The position numbers were made by a program, and so were the translations under genes. From the NCBI GenBank assembly GCA_032718475.1, contig JAUCBJ010006284.1:1-39109 (forward strand): a DNA stretch of 39,109 nucleotides, written 5' to 3'. Positions within the stretch are counted from its first letter, which is position 1; the number at the start of each line of letters is the position of its first letter. This DNA comes from Nemertoderma westbladi (Eukaryota; Xenacoelomorpha; Nemertodermatida; Nemertodermatidae). Below are positions 1 to 10,680 of this stretch, one piece after another. The notes under the pieces were generated by a model. The model had not been told where the DNA came from. It worked only from the letters and a program-made list of their open reading frames with translations, and did not search any database.

Positions 1-639
1 ATGTCATGAAATCGTTAAACAGGGCCACCTCAGCCTGTACTGTACATGTGTATCCTATGTGTTTACATGTGTATACACATAATTAATATTTTCGAATTAT
101 ATAAAAAAATATTATAATTATATCGATTTACGTGTCAAAATGTAAACCTTTATTGTCACTATTTTCAATGATCAGAAACAAGTTGTATATACTTTGTTGT
201 GAATTTGTCAATTAAGGTGTATTGTATTGCGTCCATGCGTCATCCGTCAAGTTACCCATACGAAAGTTAACAATATCTCCGATCAGTTAACCCACGGGCA
301 CCCATGGGATTTGAGCCACGCGGAGTACCATTGGGGTCATATCAGACCCCAGTACTAAAATAGTAGTTTCTTGTGGGCCTGAATGGAAATATGTAGTAAT
401 AATGGACCGAATCTCTATTAGAGCCACCAAACCAAGTAATTTTAGCCCTGACCTCCAAAGTTCAACTTGTCTGACTGTCTAATTGTCCGACTTTATTTAC
501 ATCAAATTAAATTTAATATATTTAATTTTTTGGAAATTTTCACTTAAATTCCGCAATCCGTTGAAAATGCTGAATTTTAATTGATAAAATAACAACAATA
601 GGCCTAGATAACTAATAGAACTAATGATAATAACGTACA
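1..639. other. AT-rich intergenic stretch, nothing recognised
   Basis: I see no exon with a plausible start, splice sites and open frame, no RNA gene and no clear repeat unit. Short palindromic TACATGTGTA-type words occur near position 50-80 but are too short to interpret. Confidence 0.5.
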
Positions 640-1275
640 CCCGGGGCGACGGACCAGTTCAGACCCCTCGAAACTTCAGTTCGCCAGTTCCTTACAAGTT
701 TACCGGAACACGCTTCCATAGACGAAGTTGAAGTTGAACGAGAGCTGATATCGTTGCCGGTCCGGTTTGGTGGCCTAGGAACTGAGGAATACCGTTGCTT
801 GTCCACCAGCAGCATATTAAATTCTAGAGAGGACTGCGAGCCATTTAACTGCAGCAGCAATATGTCAATATGTCGGTGGTGCGGGAAACCAACAGCACGT
901 CGCCAACAGAATAAAATCCCGGGCGCTTACCGCTGTACACACGAATGTCAATGTACAGTAACCCGTGCCAAACTAACCTAAAAGCAGCTCCAGTTGAACG
1001 AGTTAGTGGCAGAGAAGTGGGTGTCGATGTGGATAAACTCGCGTCCACGGTACCTATCTTACCAAGGAGGAGTTTCACGACGCTGTTTGCCTGCGTTACG
1101 GTTGTCAACCCGGTCTACCCCGGTCCGTTGTGCCTGTGGGACACGATCGCGTTATCTGCTACGCTGAATGCTGCAACTGGGTGCGACGTTAGAAGCTTTG
1201 CGCTACTGCGGGCAAGCCTCCCTGGTGAGTTCTCCACGCACCATTGCGTGATGGTGGGGCGGTTCCGGTAGCGGA
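640..1275. other. CpG-dense, GC-rich island with unassigned short frames
   Basis: This 0.6-kb block is clearly richer in G+C and in CpG than the AT-rich DNA on both sides. Several frames of 75-108 codons are open on both strands, as expected in GC-rich DNA, and none matches a family I know. One plus frame (945-1271) crosses a good splice-donor sequence (CTG|GTGAGT near 1224), so part of it could be an exon. One plus frame has a CxxC...C arrangement (around 868-950). It may be a promoter-type island, an exon, or a fragment of a GC-rich transposon like the BEL/Pao pieces further on. The island is visible; its role is not. Confidence 0.3.
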
Positions 1276-1869
1276 ACTCATTATTCCTGTACAGTATATA
1301 CGAACTTTCCTGGTTTTTTATTGTCTGTAATCCTGTAATCACTACCGTACACAACGTACTACAGTACTGCATATAGTGGATTACAGTAGGACATAATTTT
1401 TGCTGCACACACTAACTGCATATCGAAATCTTATATTTCTATCAGAGAACTATTCAACTTCTGTGCGCATAATATTCGTTTCAAATCCATGTTGTATATC
1501 ACTGTTAAGATTGTTTGTCAGTTTCCCAGCATCAGTTGCCGTAATCCTAAAGCTCCTATTGGTTGCCATATTCTACAATGTTCTTGCGCCCTATTGGCTG
1601 TTTCTATTCTTACAGTGTTATAATAGTTGATGTTGCTATCGCTATCCTCAGGCATAACCTCATAACATCTTAAGCCTGTTACTAGTCATGTAACTAGCAG
1701 GAGCTATGATATTTCTCCTTGCTTGCTTGCTTATTGCATTGCATCATTAACTTTCCGTGCGTATTAAATCTTATTGTTATAGTTATTATTATTTCGTTAC
1801 CTTGTTGATGAATATACAAGACCAGAGATCACACCAACTTGATTTCCACACGGTTAGTGCTGACTGCGC
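1276..1869. other. Intergenic stretch, nothing recognised
   Basis: AT-rich sequence with no supported gene, RNA or repeat. Short frames here look random. Confidence 0.4.
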
Positions 1870-2015
1870 CCTGTCTGTAATAGATTCGGTTAATTTAGTG
1901 CGAGTGTGTGCGTCCATAGTACTGCAATATTATTCCCCAACTAGTAACTATAATCTATTGATACTGTACTATGATGTATGCAGCACGAGTGAACTGTGCG
2001 CTTACCACATACTAC
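1870..2015 (+). repeat. Dispersed repeat, copy 1 (inverted relative to copy at 4955-5100)
   Basis: The plus strand from about 1870 matches the minus strand of 5100-4955. Both contain AATAGATTCGG, TTTAGTGCGAGTG, ATATTATTCCCCAACT and GTGCGCTTACCA in the same order, with many substitutions between. The second copy lies directly against the outer end of LTR B, whereas this one is about 180 bp from the outer end of LTR A and points the other way. It may be an old element that served as a target, or flanking DNA moved with an insertion. Confidence 0.6.
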
Positions 2016-3394
2016 GTCCAACATGAATGCGAGGAAAAAATGCACTTGAGAGTTAGAGAGACGTATCCTTACATTACAGGTAATTGCCAAGAGAGTGGAG
2101 CCTTCCGGTCGCCCCTGGTGTTTCGTCTGTCACGTTCACTGGTCTCTTTTACTTAGGGCAGGAATGTAAACTGAAATTAAATTCCACTTAGGTGTGACGG
2201 GATCCTTGAATTGGCAGTGAATCCTGACCAGGTTTCGTCTTGGTTCAATACGTGTCGCCGCGTCCGCTTACTGAGGCTGAATGACTGAAGGCCGAAGGCC
2301 GGTTATAATAAAGGAGTTTGGTGTTAATGTTGTTAATCTCTCACAAGTATACAAGTACCAGGTAGTAATCAGTACAACAGTAATCACAATGATAGCAGAC
2401 AGCAACGGCGGCGGTTGAAAACTGTCCGACTTCTGCTCACCCAATATACCAACTAAAGTACAACTGACAGAGTAACGGTTATATATTACATGGGACACAC
2501 TAGCTACCTATGTGTGGCCAACCAGTGGACGCGCTGTAATTGGACACATGCTGTCCCTCCATTGGTTGATCTATCCCCTGTTCCTATGCTAGCTTTTACC
2601 CTGAGATGAGCTGTGTGCTGGCATCTCTCCCTGTGGCTGGCACTGTATATTGCTAGGTGCCAATTGTTATGTGACATTATATTGGTAATGTCACCTAATC
2701 AACTATAATTGGTAAAAAGCCACTTTACCCATTTTCCACTGGGTAGTGCAGCGAATTGGATACGCTAACACTCCCCCCATGCTATCTTCATGCTATCAGA
2801 AGATAGCATCAACCTAAAGTGCGCTCCAATTCCGCTGGAATCCAATCTATTATTGGATGTGGGGCGGTATATTTTTCTTGGGACCAGTTTTCCAGACTAG
2901 TCCCCATGGGTTTGTTCTCACTACCCATCCTTGGTACATCTGCGAGCTAAGCTGTACCAAGTCATCTGGCTTCTCTGTTTAGACGATCGCCCTTTTTCCT
3001 AGCACAATTTTTCTCACCTGGACACTAACGTCCAATCTCCTCACTCAATAGTCCCATAGGACTCCCCTCCCCTCTGCTCGCTCCCCCACACTTGGATCAC
3101 GCACCTCTTACTTTTCCTCCAAACTCCAGCACCTCCTCCCCATGCTCCTCTCATTCTCAAGCCTTTTTATTCCCACTCTACACGCCTGTGGTCCCATCAA
3201 GTGTCCCTCCTACTCATATCCCGGTAGTGCCTGTCTGGACAATTCTTATCCCGCAGGATATGAGCTCTCACAATAAATCCTAAACCACCCTGTTGTTCAA
3301 TGACCACCTAATCTGGGTTGGCCTACCCCTCTACTCTTCCTCCCATGTGTTTCCCTAATACGTCCGTTAACCCTCAATCATGACTCCACCTAGG

Positions 3395-3789
3395 CTCTAT
3401 ATGGTCCTGTTGACCCGGCATATGATCCCGTTGACCCGGCATTACTATGTATGTATGGTCCCATTGACCAGGCGTTAGTGCGTACGTATGGGCCCATTGA
3501 CCATTGACCCAGCGTTAGTGCGTACGTATGGTCCCATTGACCCGGCATTAGTGCGTACATATGGTCCCATTGACCCGGTGTTACTACATATGTATGGTCC
3601 CATTGACCTGGCGTTAGTGTGTATGTATGGTCCCATTGACCCAGCGTTAGTGCGTATGTATGGTCCCATTGACCCAGCGTTAGTGCGTATGTATGGTCCC
3701 ATTGACCCGGCATTAGTGCGTACGTATGGTCCCATTGACCCGGCATTAGTGCGTACACGTATGGTCCCATTGACCCGGTGTTAGTGCGT
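3395..3789. repeat. 33-bp minisatellite inside LTR A
   Basis: About twelve tandem copies of a 33-bp unit. Its core reads TATGGTCCCATTGACCC followed by GGCATTAGTGCGTACG or close variants (CAGCGTTAGTGCG, CGGTGTTACTAC). Because 33 is a multiple of three, several long frames on both strands stay open across it. They repeat every 11 residues and are not genes. LTR B lacks this array. Confidence 0.9.
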
Positions 3790-3792
3790 AAA

Positions 3793-4010
3793 TTATGTAC
3801 GTTGGTACGTCGTACCATATGTTAGTATATATGTACCACGTATGTATTGTACATTTTTGTACCCATCAAACATACGTAATTGCAACTAGCTACTCCTATT
3901 ATCTACGTTGGTACATTCGTACCATATGTTAGTACATATGTTGTGTACTACGTATGTATTGTACATTTGTGCCCATCGGACGTACGTAATTATAACTAGC
4001 TACTCCTAAG
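3793..4010. repeat. Tandem duplication of about 107 bp
   Basis: Two direct copies lie end to end, roughly 3795-3901 and 3902-4008. Each runs from TACGTTGGTAC through GTACCATATGTTAGTA, TACGTATGTATTGTACATTT and a TACGTAATT word to ACTAGCTACTCCTA. The copies differ at scattered positions. They lie in the U3-like end of LTR A next to the 33-bp array. The sequence is rich in TACGT/GTAC palindromes. Confidence 0.85.
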
Positions 4011-4067
4011 TATTATTTTTTTTATATTATTTTATTTTATTTTTGTGGGAAGGATGTATCGCCCTCA

Positions 4068-4083
4068 TTCCCACCCACCACAG
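4068..4083 (-). other. Polypurine tract of BEL/Pao copy A
   Basis: On the minus strand a G-rich purine run (CTGTGGTGGGTGGGAA) ends exactly where LTR A begins with TGAGGG. The same arrangement is found at 6814-6827 for copy B. In LTR retrotransposons this primes plus-strand DNA synthesis. Confidence 0.6.
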
Positions 4084-4545
4084 TCTAACTTTTGGACGAC
4101 TCAACAACCTAACGGCGATTCTTCCAGCAGGCAACTCACCCACTGCCCCCCTATAGGTCCTATTATTCTTTGCCCCACTCTCCTTGTCAATTCCAAATCT
4201 CTTGGATCTGACCTTCCCTTCTCCTCCACCCTAAGATCGGGTCTTTCCACCACCTCACAGAACTCCTCATCGTCCCCTGGCGGCAAAATGCCACCCTTCA
4301 TATTGTCGTCACTTGGCTGTAGAATGCCGCCTTTCATCTCTTCCTCGCTTGTACATGCCACCTCTGCTGCCCCCCCCCCCCTCAATATGTGCGCCGGCAT
4401 TAAAGCCCTTGATGACCCTTGGTCATCCTTCGGTATGCATAATGGCTTACTATTCAATAAGTTATACTACTGTATAACGTCTCTCGTCTTATCTCGCGTC
4501 AGGTTCTCCTTGGTCAATTGTACTGTACCATATACTTACATTTAG
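4084..4545 (-). pseudogene. BEL/Pao internal 3' remnant, copy A
   Basis: A minus frame at 4457-4101 contains MKGGIL twice, ERPDLRVEEKG and LELTRRVGQRI. It parallels the tail beside LTR B (7131-6847: MKGGILMPGDE, ERPDFRVAEEGE, LELAEKVGRQI). This is therefore the 3' end of the internal region of the same family. The rest of gag-pol is absent here; sequence above 4545 is unrelated. A C12 run at 4370-4381 interrupts the coding-like part. Confidence 0.6.
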
Positions 4546-4954
4546 GTGTTTGAAATACCTGATGCAATGTTTATCGGTGAGTCAGTAACTTATTGGAGCA
4601 AATGAGTATTGAGAGTATGCTATGCAGCCATTCTGAAATAGAAACATATAATTCGTTTGTTATCCAAGTTCAGTATGTCTAAATGAATAAATTATTAACA
4701 CACGCTAAAAATAGGTTCGTTTATGTAGTTCTTGTGAGCACTATCAAATGCCTCAGGATACCTGCCACATGGCAGGAGCACTCATATATCTGGTCTGAAT
4801 GTATAATCAATTACTTGAGTGTTTAAGTTTCGGCACTAAAAACTGCTTCAAGGGAATAATGCACTATGTACGTGCAAACCGTTCTCTTATGTTGTGTTGT
4901 GTGTGGACAAGTGTACGTGTGACTTATTTATATTGCAAGTAGGAAGCTACATGG
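4546..4954. other. Intergenic stretch, nothing recognised
   Basis: Between the broken 3' end of BEL/Pao copy A and the repeat next to LTR B. No exon, RNA gene or repeat unit is apparent. Confidence 0.4.
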
Positions 4955-5100
4955 GATCTAGTGCATGGTAAGCGCACAATTTACTCGTACTGAACACATT
5001 ATGATATTGAATGTATTATAGTTGCAAGTTGGGGAATAATATCGCAGTATTATATTGCGGACACATACACTCGCACTAAATGAACCGAATCTATTGCAGA
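4955..5100 (-). repeat. Dispersed repeat, copy 2
   Basis: Minus-strand copy of the repeat described at 1870-2015. It begins within about ten bases of the outer end of LTR B (5109) and runs away from it. Confidence 0.6.
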
Positions 5101-5108
5101 CAGGTTAC

Positions 5109-6813
5109 TGTGATGGGATCCAGGGATCCCGATTTATCCGGTGTATTCGCTTACGCGTCCCCGCCGCTAGTGAAAGAGTTTGTTATGGTTGTCGTTCCGA
5201 TTGTTAATATAGATATAAAGTATAGTATAAATGAGATAATATTGACAGGTAGCACAGTTGATGTTTAGTTGACTGAATACTGCTGGTGATGGTAGCGGCA
5301 ATGACGGTAACGAAAGTCACCGCTCTGCCCTCTAGCTGTACTGGGATAACTGAATGAAATGACACGGTTACCGGTAATATGTATTGCACCGTTGGCCGTA
5401 TTGTGTCACGCAGTCGATGCGTTCCCCCCATTGGCTAATAACTCACTTCTCACCCTCATCTCCCTGGGAGTATTCTCCCCTTGCTGCTGTCATTCTCTCC
5501 TTCTCTTGGAGGTTAACCTCTGACCCCCATTGTGTGTGTCTCCTTTGGGGTTTGTTGCCCCGCTTATTGGGGTGATACAAGGTTGATTGGTAATCAACCT
5601 TGTAGTTCCAATAATGCTTAACGCCAACTTTATGGGGTTTAGTGTGGCGGAATTGAATACGCTCACACTCCCCCCCATGCCATCTTCCCGGTGAGAAGAT
5701 AGCATCCACCTATAGTGCGCTACAATTCCGCTGGAAACTCGATCTACTATCGGGTGTGGGGTGGAGTTATTTTCTTGGAGTCGGCTTTCCAGGCCGCTCC
5801 CTATGGGCATGATAACGCTACCCATCTGACGTCTCATGTCGAGCCAATTGTGGACTCTCACACAATTTTTGTTTCCCCAACACTCTCACCACTCTAACTC
5901 CGCTCTAACTCTCTCCCCACTCTTACTCTCTCCCCACACCTGAATCGCACTCTAACTTCTCTCCATACTCCTCTCTACTCTCTACCACTCTCTAAGGCCC
6001 TAATCTCTAATGCTACCCCTGTGCTATCATACTATCTACCTTACTACTTACTTGCTAACTATCTAACTCTCCTACTCTCTACTAACTCTCAGACTCTAAC
6101 TAGCTCTACTAAGTCTAACTCTCTACTAACTCTAACTCTACTTACTACTTTCTACGTGGCGCTTGCGGTGCCCACAACCACTCTGCTTACTACCTCCATC
6201 TACATGGCGCTTGCGGTGCCCACAACCACTCTACTACTACTTCCTCCATCTACATGGCGCTTGCGGTGCCCACAACCACTCTACTATCTGGCACCCTATG
6301 TGCCCTCTTTACTACTCTACTACCTCTAACTCTCTAACTCTACTACCTGGCACCCTATGTGCCCGTCTCTACTACTCTACTATCTGGCACCCTATGTGCC
6401 CTCTCTACTACTCTACTACCTTTAACTCTCTAACTCTACTACCTGGCACCCTATGTGCCCGTCTCTACTACTCTACTATCTGGCACCCTATGTGCCCTCT
6501 CTACTACTCTACTACCTCTAACTATGTGGCGCTTGCGGTGCCCACAACCACTCTCTGCTACTACTTTCTACGTGGCGCTTCCGGTGCCCACAACCCCTCT
6601 CTTACTACTCGTGGCATGTTAATATACCACACTCCCTATACCCCGCCGCCTTCTAACCTAACTATCTTCTAACTACTTCTAACTTCTACTAACTGTCTCT
6701 TCTAACTACTACTTTCTACCTTCTACCTTCTACTTTTATTTTATTATTTAATTATTTTCTTATTTTTTTTTAATTAAATAATTAATTTTTGTGGGAAGGG
6801 CGTCTCGCCCTCA
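5109..6813 (-). mobile_element. LTR B of the BEL/Pao element
   Basis: The minus strand reads polypurine tract (6827-6814), TGAGGGCGAGACGCCC at the LTR start, and GGATCCCATCACA at the far end near 5109. It is about 1.7 kb and shares its two end thirds with LTR A. The middle is replaced by a pyrimidine-rich tandem region instead of the 33-bp array. It lies directly downstream (minus strand) of the gag-protease frame at 8999-7056, so it is the 3' LTR of that truncated element. No matching 5' LTR is present at its other side. Confidence 0.65.
5880..6720. repeat. Pyrimidine-rich tandem repeat region inside LTR B
   Basis: The plus strand is almost all CT/ACT repeats (CTCTAACTCTACT-type) with two inserted motifs. 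GGCGCTTGCGGTGCCCACAA occurs about five times between 6155 and 6595 (one copy reads TTCC). GGCACCCTATGTGCC, itself an inverted repeat (GGCAC..GTGCC), occurs five times between 6289 and 6495. The spacing (about 95 bp for the pair) shows a higher-order tandem duplication. The open plus frames here are artefacts of this repetition. Confidence 0.85.
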
Positions 6814-6827
6814 TTCCCACCCCCCTC
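6814..6827 (-). other. Polypurine tract of BEL/Pao copy B
   Basis: Minus-strand GAGGGGGGTGGGAA directly abuts the TGAGGG start of LTR B, as in copy A. Confidence 0.6.
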
Positions 6828-7131
6828 AGTCCAAAATATTGGACGACTAAACTCTAAGCTGCCCCTCGATCTTCCATCGATTCTTCCATGAGGCACTGTC
6901 CCGCTGTCCCCCTGTGCGTCCTCTTATCTGACGACCCACTTTCTCCGCCAATTCCAACTCACCAGGAATTGGCTCTCCCTCTTCCGCGACCCTAAAGTCG
7001 GGTCTCTCCGCCGCCTTCTTAACTATCTCGTCTCCTGGCATCAAAATGCCACCTTTCATCTGGTCTCCATGAAAGGAAATCGGAAGAATAGATAGAACAG
7101 GACGAACAATAGTAGTCCTCTCCCTTTCCAT
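6828..7131 (-). pseudogene. BEL/Pao internal 3' tail, copy B
   Basis: Minus frame 7131-6847 carries MKGGILMPGDE, ERPDFRVAEEGE and GRTGGQ, matching the copy A tail. It overlaps in another frame the C-terminal tail of the gag-protease frame that ends at 7056. In an intact BEL/Pao element more than 3 kb of reverse transcriptase, RNase H and integrase should separate these two parts. Here nothing does, so the element has a large internal deletion. Confidence 0.55.
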
Positions 7132-8999
7132 CCTGTCTTCCTACTCGAGTTCCCCTTTGTCGGTATGCCTCCCAACCGGACCGGCGTCTCTTCCGGACAC
7201 TCCTCTGGACACTCCTTCCGACGCTCCTCCGGGCACTCCTCCGGAGTGTTGTCCTCTGGACATCTCGCCATCCGCTCCTCTCCATCTCCATACCAATACT
7301 TGCTGGGAAATCCATTCTCCTCCGCCCACTCTATTACTGTTACTTCCCTGTCTGGCTCTACTATCTCCTGTTTCTCCTCTTCGTCCTCTGCGTCTATGGT
7401 GCCTGGTAACATGCACCCTGATGTCTCTGTCACACTGCATGGGATCTTGGTTTTAACTGGGCCGCTAAGCGTCCATCCGAACGGCGTGAGGATCGCCGTC
7501 GGGTCCCGCTGCCTGTCTTCGCCGAAGACCGTCTTTGTTCTCTCGTGGGCCATTGGGCATTCCATTCCTACTATAATGGATACCTTCCTAACGTCCACCT
7601 CTGGTATTGAGAAATCGATACCGTCCAGGAATCTATATTGTTCGACCTCAATGTTGGTTAGTCGCCTGGCGTTGATGTTTATCGATTCTATCACGTGGAT
7701 GGGGTCGATCGTCGCCCCATAGTCGCATTCCGGTGCAATCGCTGATATCCTGCACCGTCCCGTCCTCATCTCCAGGACCTCATCCTTACTTGAGACGGTA
7801 GTTACCGCTATTCTATTCGGCCTCGTCTTTAGCCCTATCTCTTCGGCCACCCAGTTCTCCACCAGCGTGAAGGCTGCTCCGTTGTCGACCAGCATTAATG
7901 TCGTTACTGATCGACCACCCTCTCCTGATATCTTCACTGGTACTACCCCGAGTAGTACTTTTCTCTTGTTTCTTGCCACTGTCGTGCTTGTAGCCATTGT
8001 TTGGCCTCCAGTCTCATCCTCTCTAACTGCTGTTTCTCTACACTCTCCGGATCTGTGTCCTTCTACCACACATCGATGACATAGTCCGTTCGCATCTGTG
8101 TAGGCTATACGATCTTGTTTGGGCAACGCTTGCCAGTGCTTACAACTCATGGTCTTATGGGTTCCGTCCCGATGTAATTGACATTCGAATCCTGGATTAT
8201 AGCATTCCCTATATAGTCCTTCACGTATCGCGCGTAGGTTTATATCTACCGATTTAGTGTTTTGGTTATCTGTACTCGGCCTACTGGGTATATTGGGATT
8301 ATGTTTATTTATGGTGTTATTTTCTTTCTGTCCCTGCCACGGTGTGGCCCTACTCCCAGCTAACTGTGGGCTTGTAGCCCCCTGTGTGGCCGCGTGTGGT
8401 AGTGAGTCTTATCTCGGGAATGGATCTGCAGGATTGTGTTCGGGTTTAGGCCTGTTGTATTCGATCTTTGGCACCTTCCCCAAACTATCCTCACTATAGA
8501 CTGGATCTGTAATTAATTCGGCTTCATAGTTTAGGAAGCTCGACATTTCTTCTAGGCCCGGTTCTGCACCCTTCTTCTCTTGAGTGGAGAAGGCGATCTT
8601 CCTCCACTTGCTCCGCAGCCAGATCGGCAGCGCCTGCGCTATCGTGGTGATGTTATTAGATGCATTGAGTTCGTATGGCGCGTCTAGTGTCTTCAGTACG
8701 ATTAACGCCTTCTCGACCTTGTTCGCAAAGGTCTTTATGCTAACAGGGTTGTCTTGCAGGCCACCCGATGTTATACCTCTCAGGGTTTGCCGGATGATCT
8801 TGGCTGGGTGTCCGTATTCCCTGTCTAGCGCCCGCCATGCTGTCGTGAAGCCGCCCTCGATGCCCTGGTACTGCCTCACGATGTCGTATGCTGGGCCTCC
8901 TGTATACACTTGTAGATATTTTAGGCACTCCGCCTGCGTCAGGTTCTTACTTAATATCTCGTTACTGTATATGCGATATTGCGTGTTATAATGTACTTA
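7056..8999 (-). pseudogene. BEL/Pao gag-protease polyprotein, RT/IN deleted
   Basis: Reading the minus strand from 8999, one frame runs to 7056 with a single in-frame TAA at 8411-8409. The first part (8999-8412) resembles the DUF1759 gag domain, with TQAECLKYL, the LDREYG region, and LPIWLRSKWRK. Two zinc-binding motifs follow: ECYNPGFEC..H..SC and a CX2CX4HX4C knuckle (CHRCVVEGHRSGEC). Next is a DUF1758-type retropepsin domain with LMLVDNGAAFTLVE (catalytic Asp codon 7886-7884) and ILTPFGWTLSGPV. The usual DSG/DTG triplet is DNG here. The C-terminus is acidic with repeated CPEE. The frame then meets the 3' tail; polymerase and integrase are missing, so this piece cannot transpose by itself. 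The 5' end is cut at about 9000, where unrelated sequence begins. Confidence 0.85.
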
Positions 9000-9076
9000 A
9001 TGGTTGATGAACGAGTAACAGTAATTTTATAAAGGCCAACAGGCTAATGAGTATGAATCTTATGTCATCGCTTTCT

Positions 9077-10219
9077 CTAAGGATGCTTAGGGGTGTTTCG
9101 CATAAATTGCCATTTTCTCTTCCTTGCAGGCGTTTGGGGCGCAGCTAACGCCACATCATCGCTCGAAAGCGTCTCATTGGGTCTGGAGTGAATGTCTACC
9201 GCGTCTGGTGTCAGTGAAGTCGGACGGTCGGTATATGTCCCAGTGGAGTTACTGGGCAAGGATAGGAATTCAACGGGTCTCGTCGCGCCCGAGTTGACAG
9301 CTGGTCGATCGATCTCTAATCCCGGAGGAGCGGCTAAGCATTTCGGGATAGCAGCTTGCACTGGTCCGGAAGGAACAGTTTGGGTAACAACACCACCCAG
9401 GGGTTGCTTGCCGAGGAAAATTCTCAGGGTTACTGTATGGAGAATTGGTCTTTCATGTTGAGCGTGTTCGCTGAAAACTCGACACTGTGGAAGTAACTCA
9501 GGATGTTCTTCCAGGAACTGTGGACCATAAGCTGGGAGAGTCTCTAATAAACTTTATTATGTCATAAGACGTCACGCGCTCGGGATGTATCTTGCGAAGG
9601 AAGCGTCGGATGACACGAGTGTTTGTACAGGAGGCCACTTGGTTGAGGAGTTCATAACTTGGTAACCAATATTGGTAGCCGAATATCTGTTGTCCAGGCA
9701 AAGGGGGCAACTGCGTATACACAATACACCGAGGTGAGCTTTCACTGTGGTGTATCAGGATTGGGTTATCACGTTAAGATCTGTGCATCCTTCCCATGAT
9801 CGAATATACCTGGTGACATTTGTTTCGTCTTCTATCTCTATGTCAGAGCCAAAGGGGCAGCTTGGACTACTGTGTCCCTTGAGTTGACAATGCTCGCATC
9901 GCGCCCTGGTTGGCAAAGACCAAACAGGAGAAGAAGATATGATCGTCGTTAACACGGCAATAGGGACAATAAAATTTGATATGATTATTGGTGAGACGCT
10001 CACAAAGAACTCCAGGTTGGGTGGGAGCCTTGTGTGTGCGAAGACCGCAATGCGAACAATGGACGTGTTTATGGAATAACGCATAGTGGAAACCTCGAAC
10101 AGTGAGCTGATACCAATCAATCAAGGCGGACTCTTATTGTTGGTAGCGAGTACAACACGGGAGGCTACTGAGGTCGCTTCCAATTGGATTGGTTCCTCCA
10201 CTTGGTCGGGGGAGTCCAT
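9077..10219 (-). pseudogene. Zinc-knuckle protein pseudogene with four frame changes
   Basis: From an ATG at 10219 in good context (A at -3, G at +4) a protein-like reading can be followed to a stop at 9077, but it changes frame near 10128, 9920, 9775 and 9545. Visible features in order: an acidic N-terminus (MDSPDQVEEPIQLEA); a cysteine/histidine cluster (HCSHCGLRTH, then CPYC); a CX2CX4HX4C knuckle (CEHCQLKGHSSPSC); a Pro/Gln segment (YTQLPPLPGQQ); a basic helix-like segment (RRFLRKIHPERV); and a Ser/Pro/Thr-rich C-terminus with a basic end (PARKRKW). Retroelement gag is the obvious thought, but I do not recognise the family. No polymerase follows it. The changes leave no room for introns, so I call it broken. 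The alternation uses only two frames. Confidence 0.5.
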
Positions 10220-10269
10220 AATGTCAGTTTGTATTTGTCCAATCGAGAAGCCAGGTTTAATAATGGGTC

Positions 10270-10680
10270 TCCCCAGTGCCGGATTAAGCTTCTGGTGGTC
10301 CTAAGGCACATTTTAGCAATTGCCCGAAAATTGATAATTTCAAAGAAAATTGAAACCATTTCAAAGGAAAAAGCTGGTAAAAACCAAAACCCCGAGAAAT
10401 TGTGGAATTGTTGCGAAATAATAGTATTTTCGTAGGCAAAATTGTAGCTTGATGGATGGGTGTAAGTAAATAAGCCAGCTGTATGGATGATAAAAACAAA
10501 ATAAAGTATTGAGTGTCTATAACTGGTTATATTAATTATATTAATTAAGGATACAGTAGTAAACGTTTTCGACCTACCGATCTGCATCAGACTTTATTTT
10601 ATTTTTATCATCATACACTATGTTACCGCTGGTGAATGAATACCTGCCACTTCAAATAAATATTTTGATTGATTGATTAT
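10270..10680 (+). repeat. Probable LINE 3'-end-like repeat with GATT tail
   Basis: The stretch ends in CAAATAAATATTTTGATTGATTGATT near 10640-10670. Short 3' microsatellites of the TGATTGAT type after an AATAAA-like word are common at 3' ends of RTE/CR1-type LINEs. No coding part is attached. Assignment rests only on the tail and is weak. Confidence 0.3.

Larger units (their letters stand above)
2193..4067 (-). mobile_element. LTR A of a BEL/Pao-type retrotransposon
   Basis: The minus strand reads a polypurine tract (4083-4068), then TGAGGGCGA, and ends near GGATCCCGTCACA at 2193, so it has the TG..CA ends of an LTR. It aligns piecewise, same orientation, with 5109-6813. Shared words include TACGCT(A/C)ACACTCCCCCC, GAAGATAGCATC and GTGCGCT(C/A)CAATTCCGCTGGAA around 2760-2850 and 5655-5735. 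Next to its right end is the same kind of 3' internal sequence found beside LTR B. Length (about 1.9 kb) is large for an LTR, mainly because of tandem arrays. The left boundary is inferred from where the two copies stop matching and could be off by some bases. Confidence 0.6.

Noticed and set aside
3390-3818. Frames of 86-142 codons repeating a QWDHTYAL-like or SMGPY-like motif
   Set aside because: Artefact of the 33-bp minisatellite inside LTR A.
6021-6672. Plus frames rich in Leu/Tyr/Thr and CPQP motifs
   Set aside because: Translation of CT-rich tandem repeats within LTR B.
7019-7722. Other-frame open readings across the BEL/Pao protease region
   Set aside because: Shadows of the real minus frame in GC-rich DNA; no motifs.
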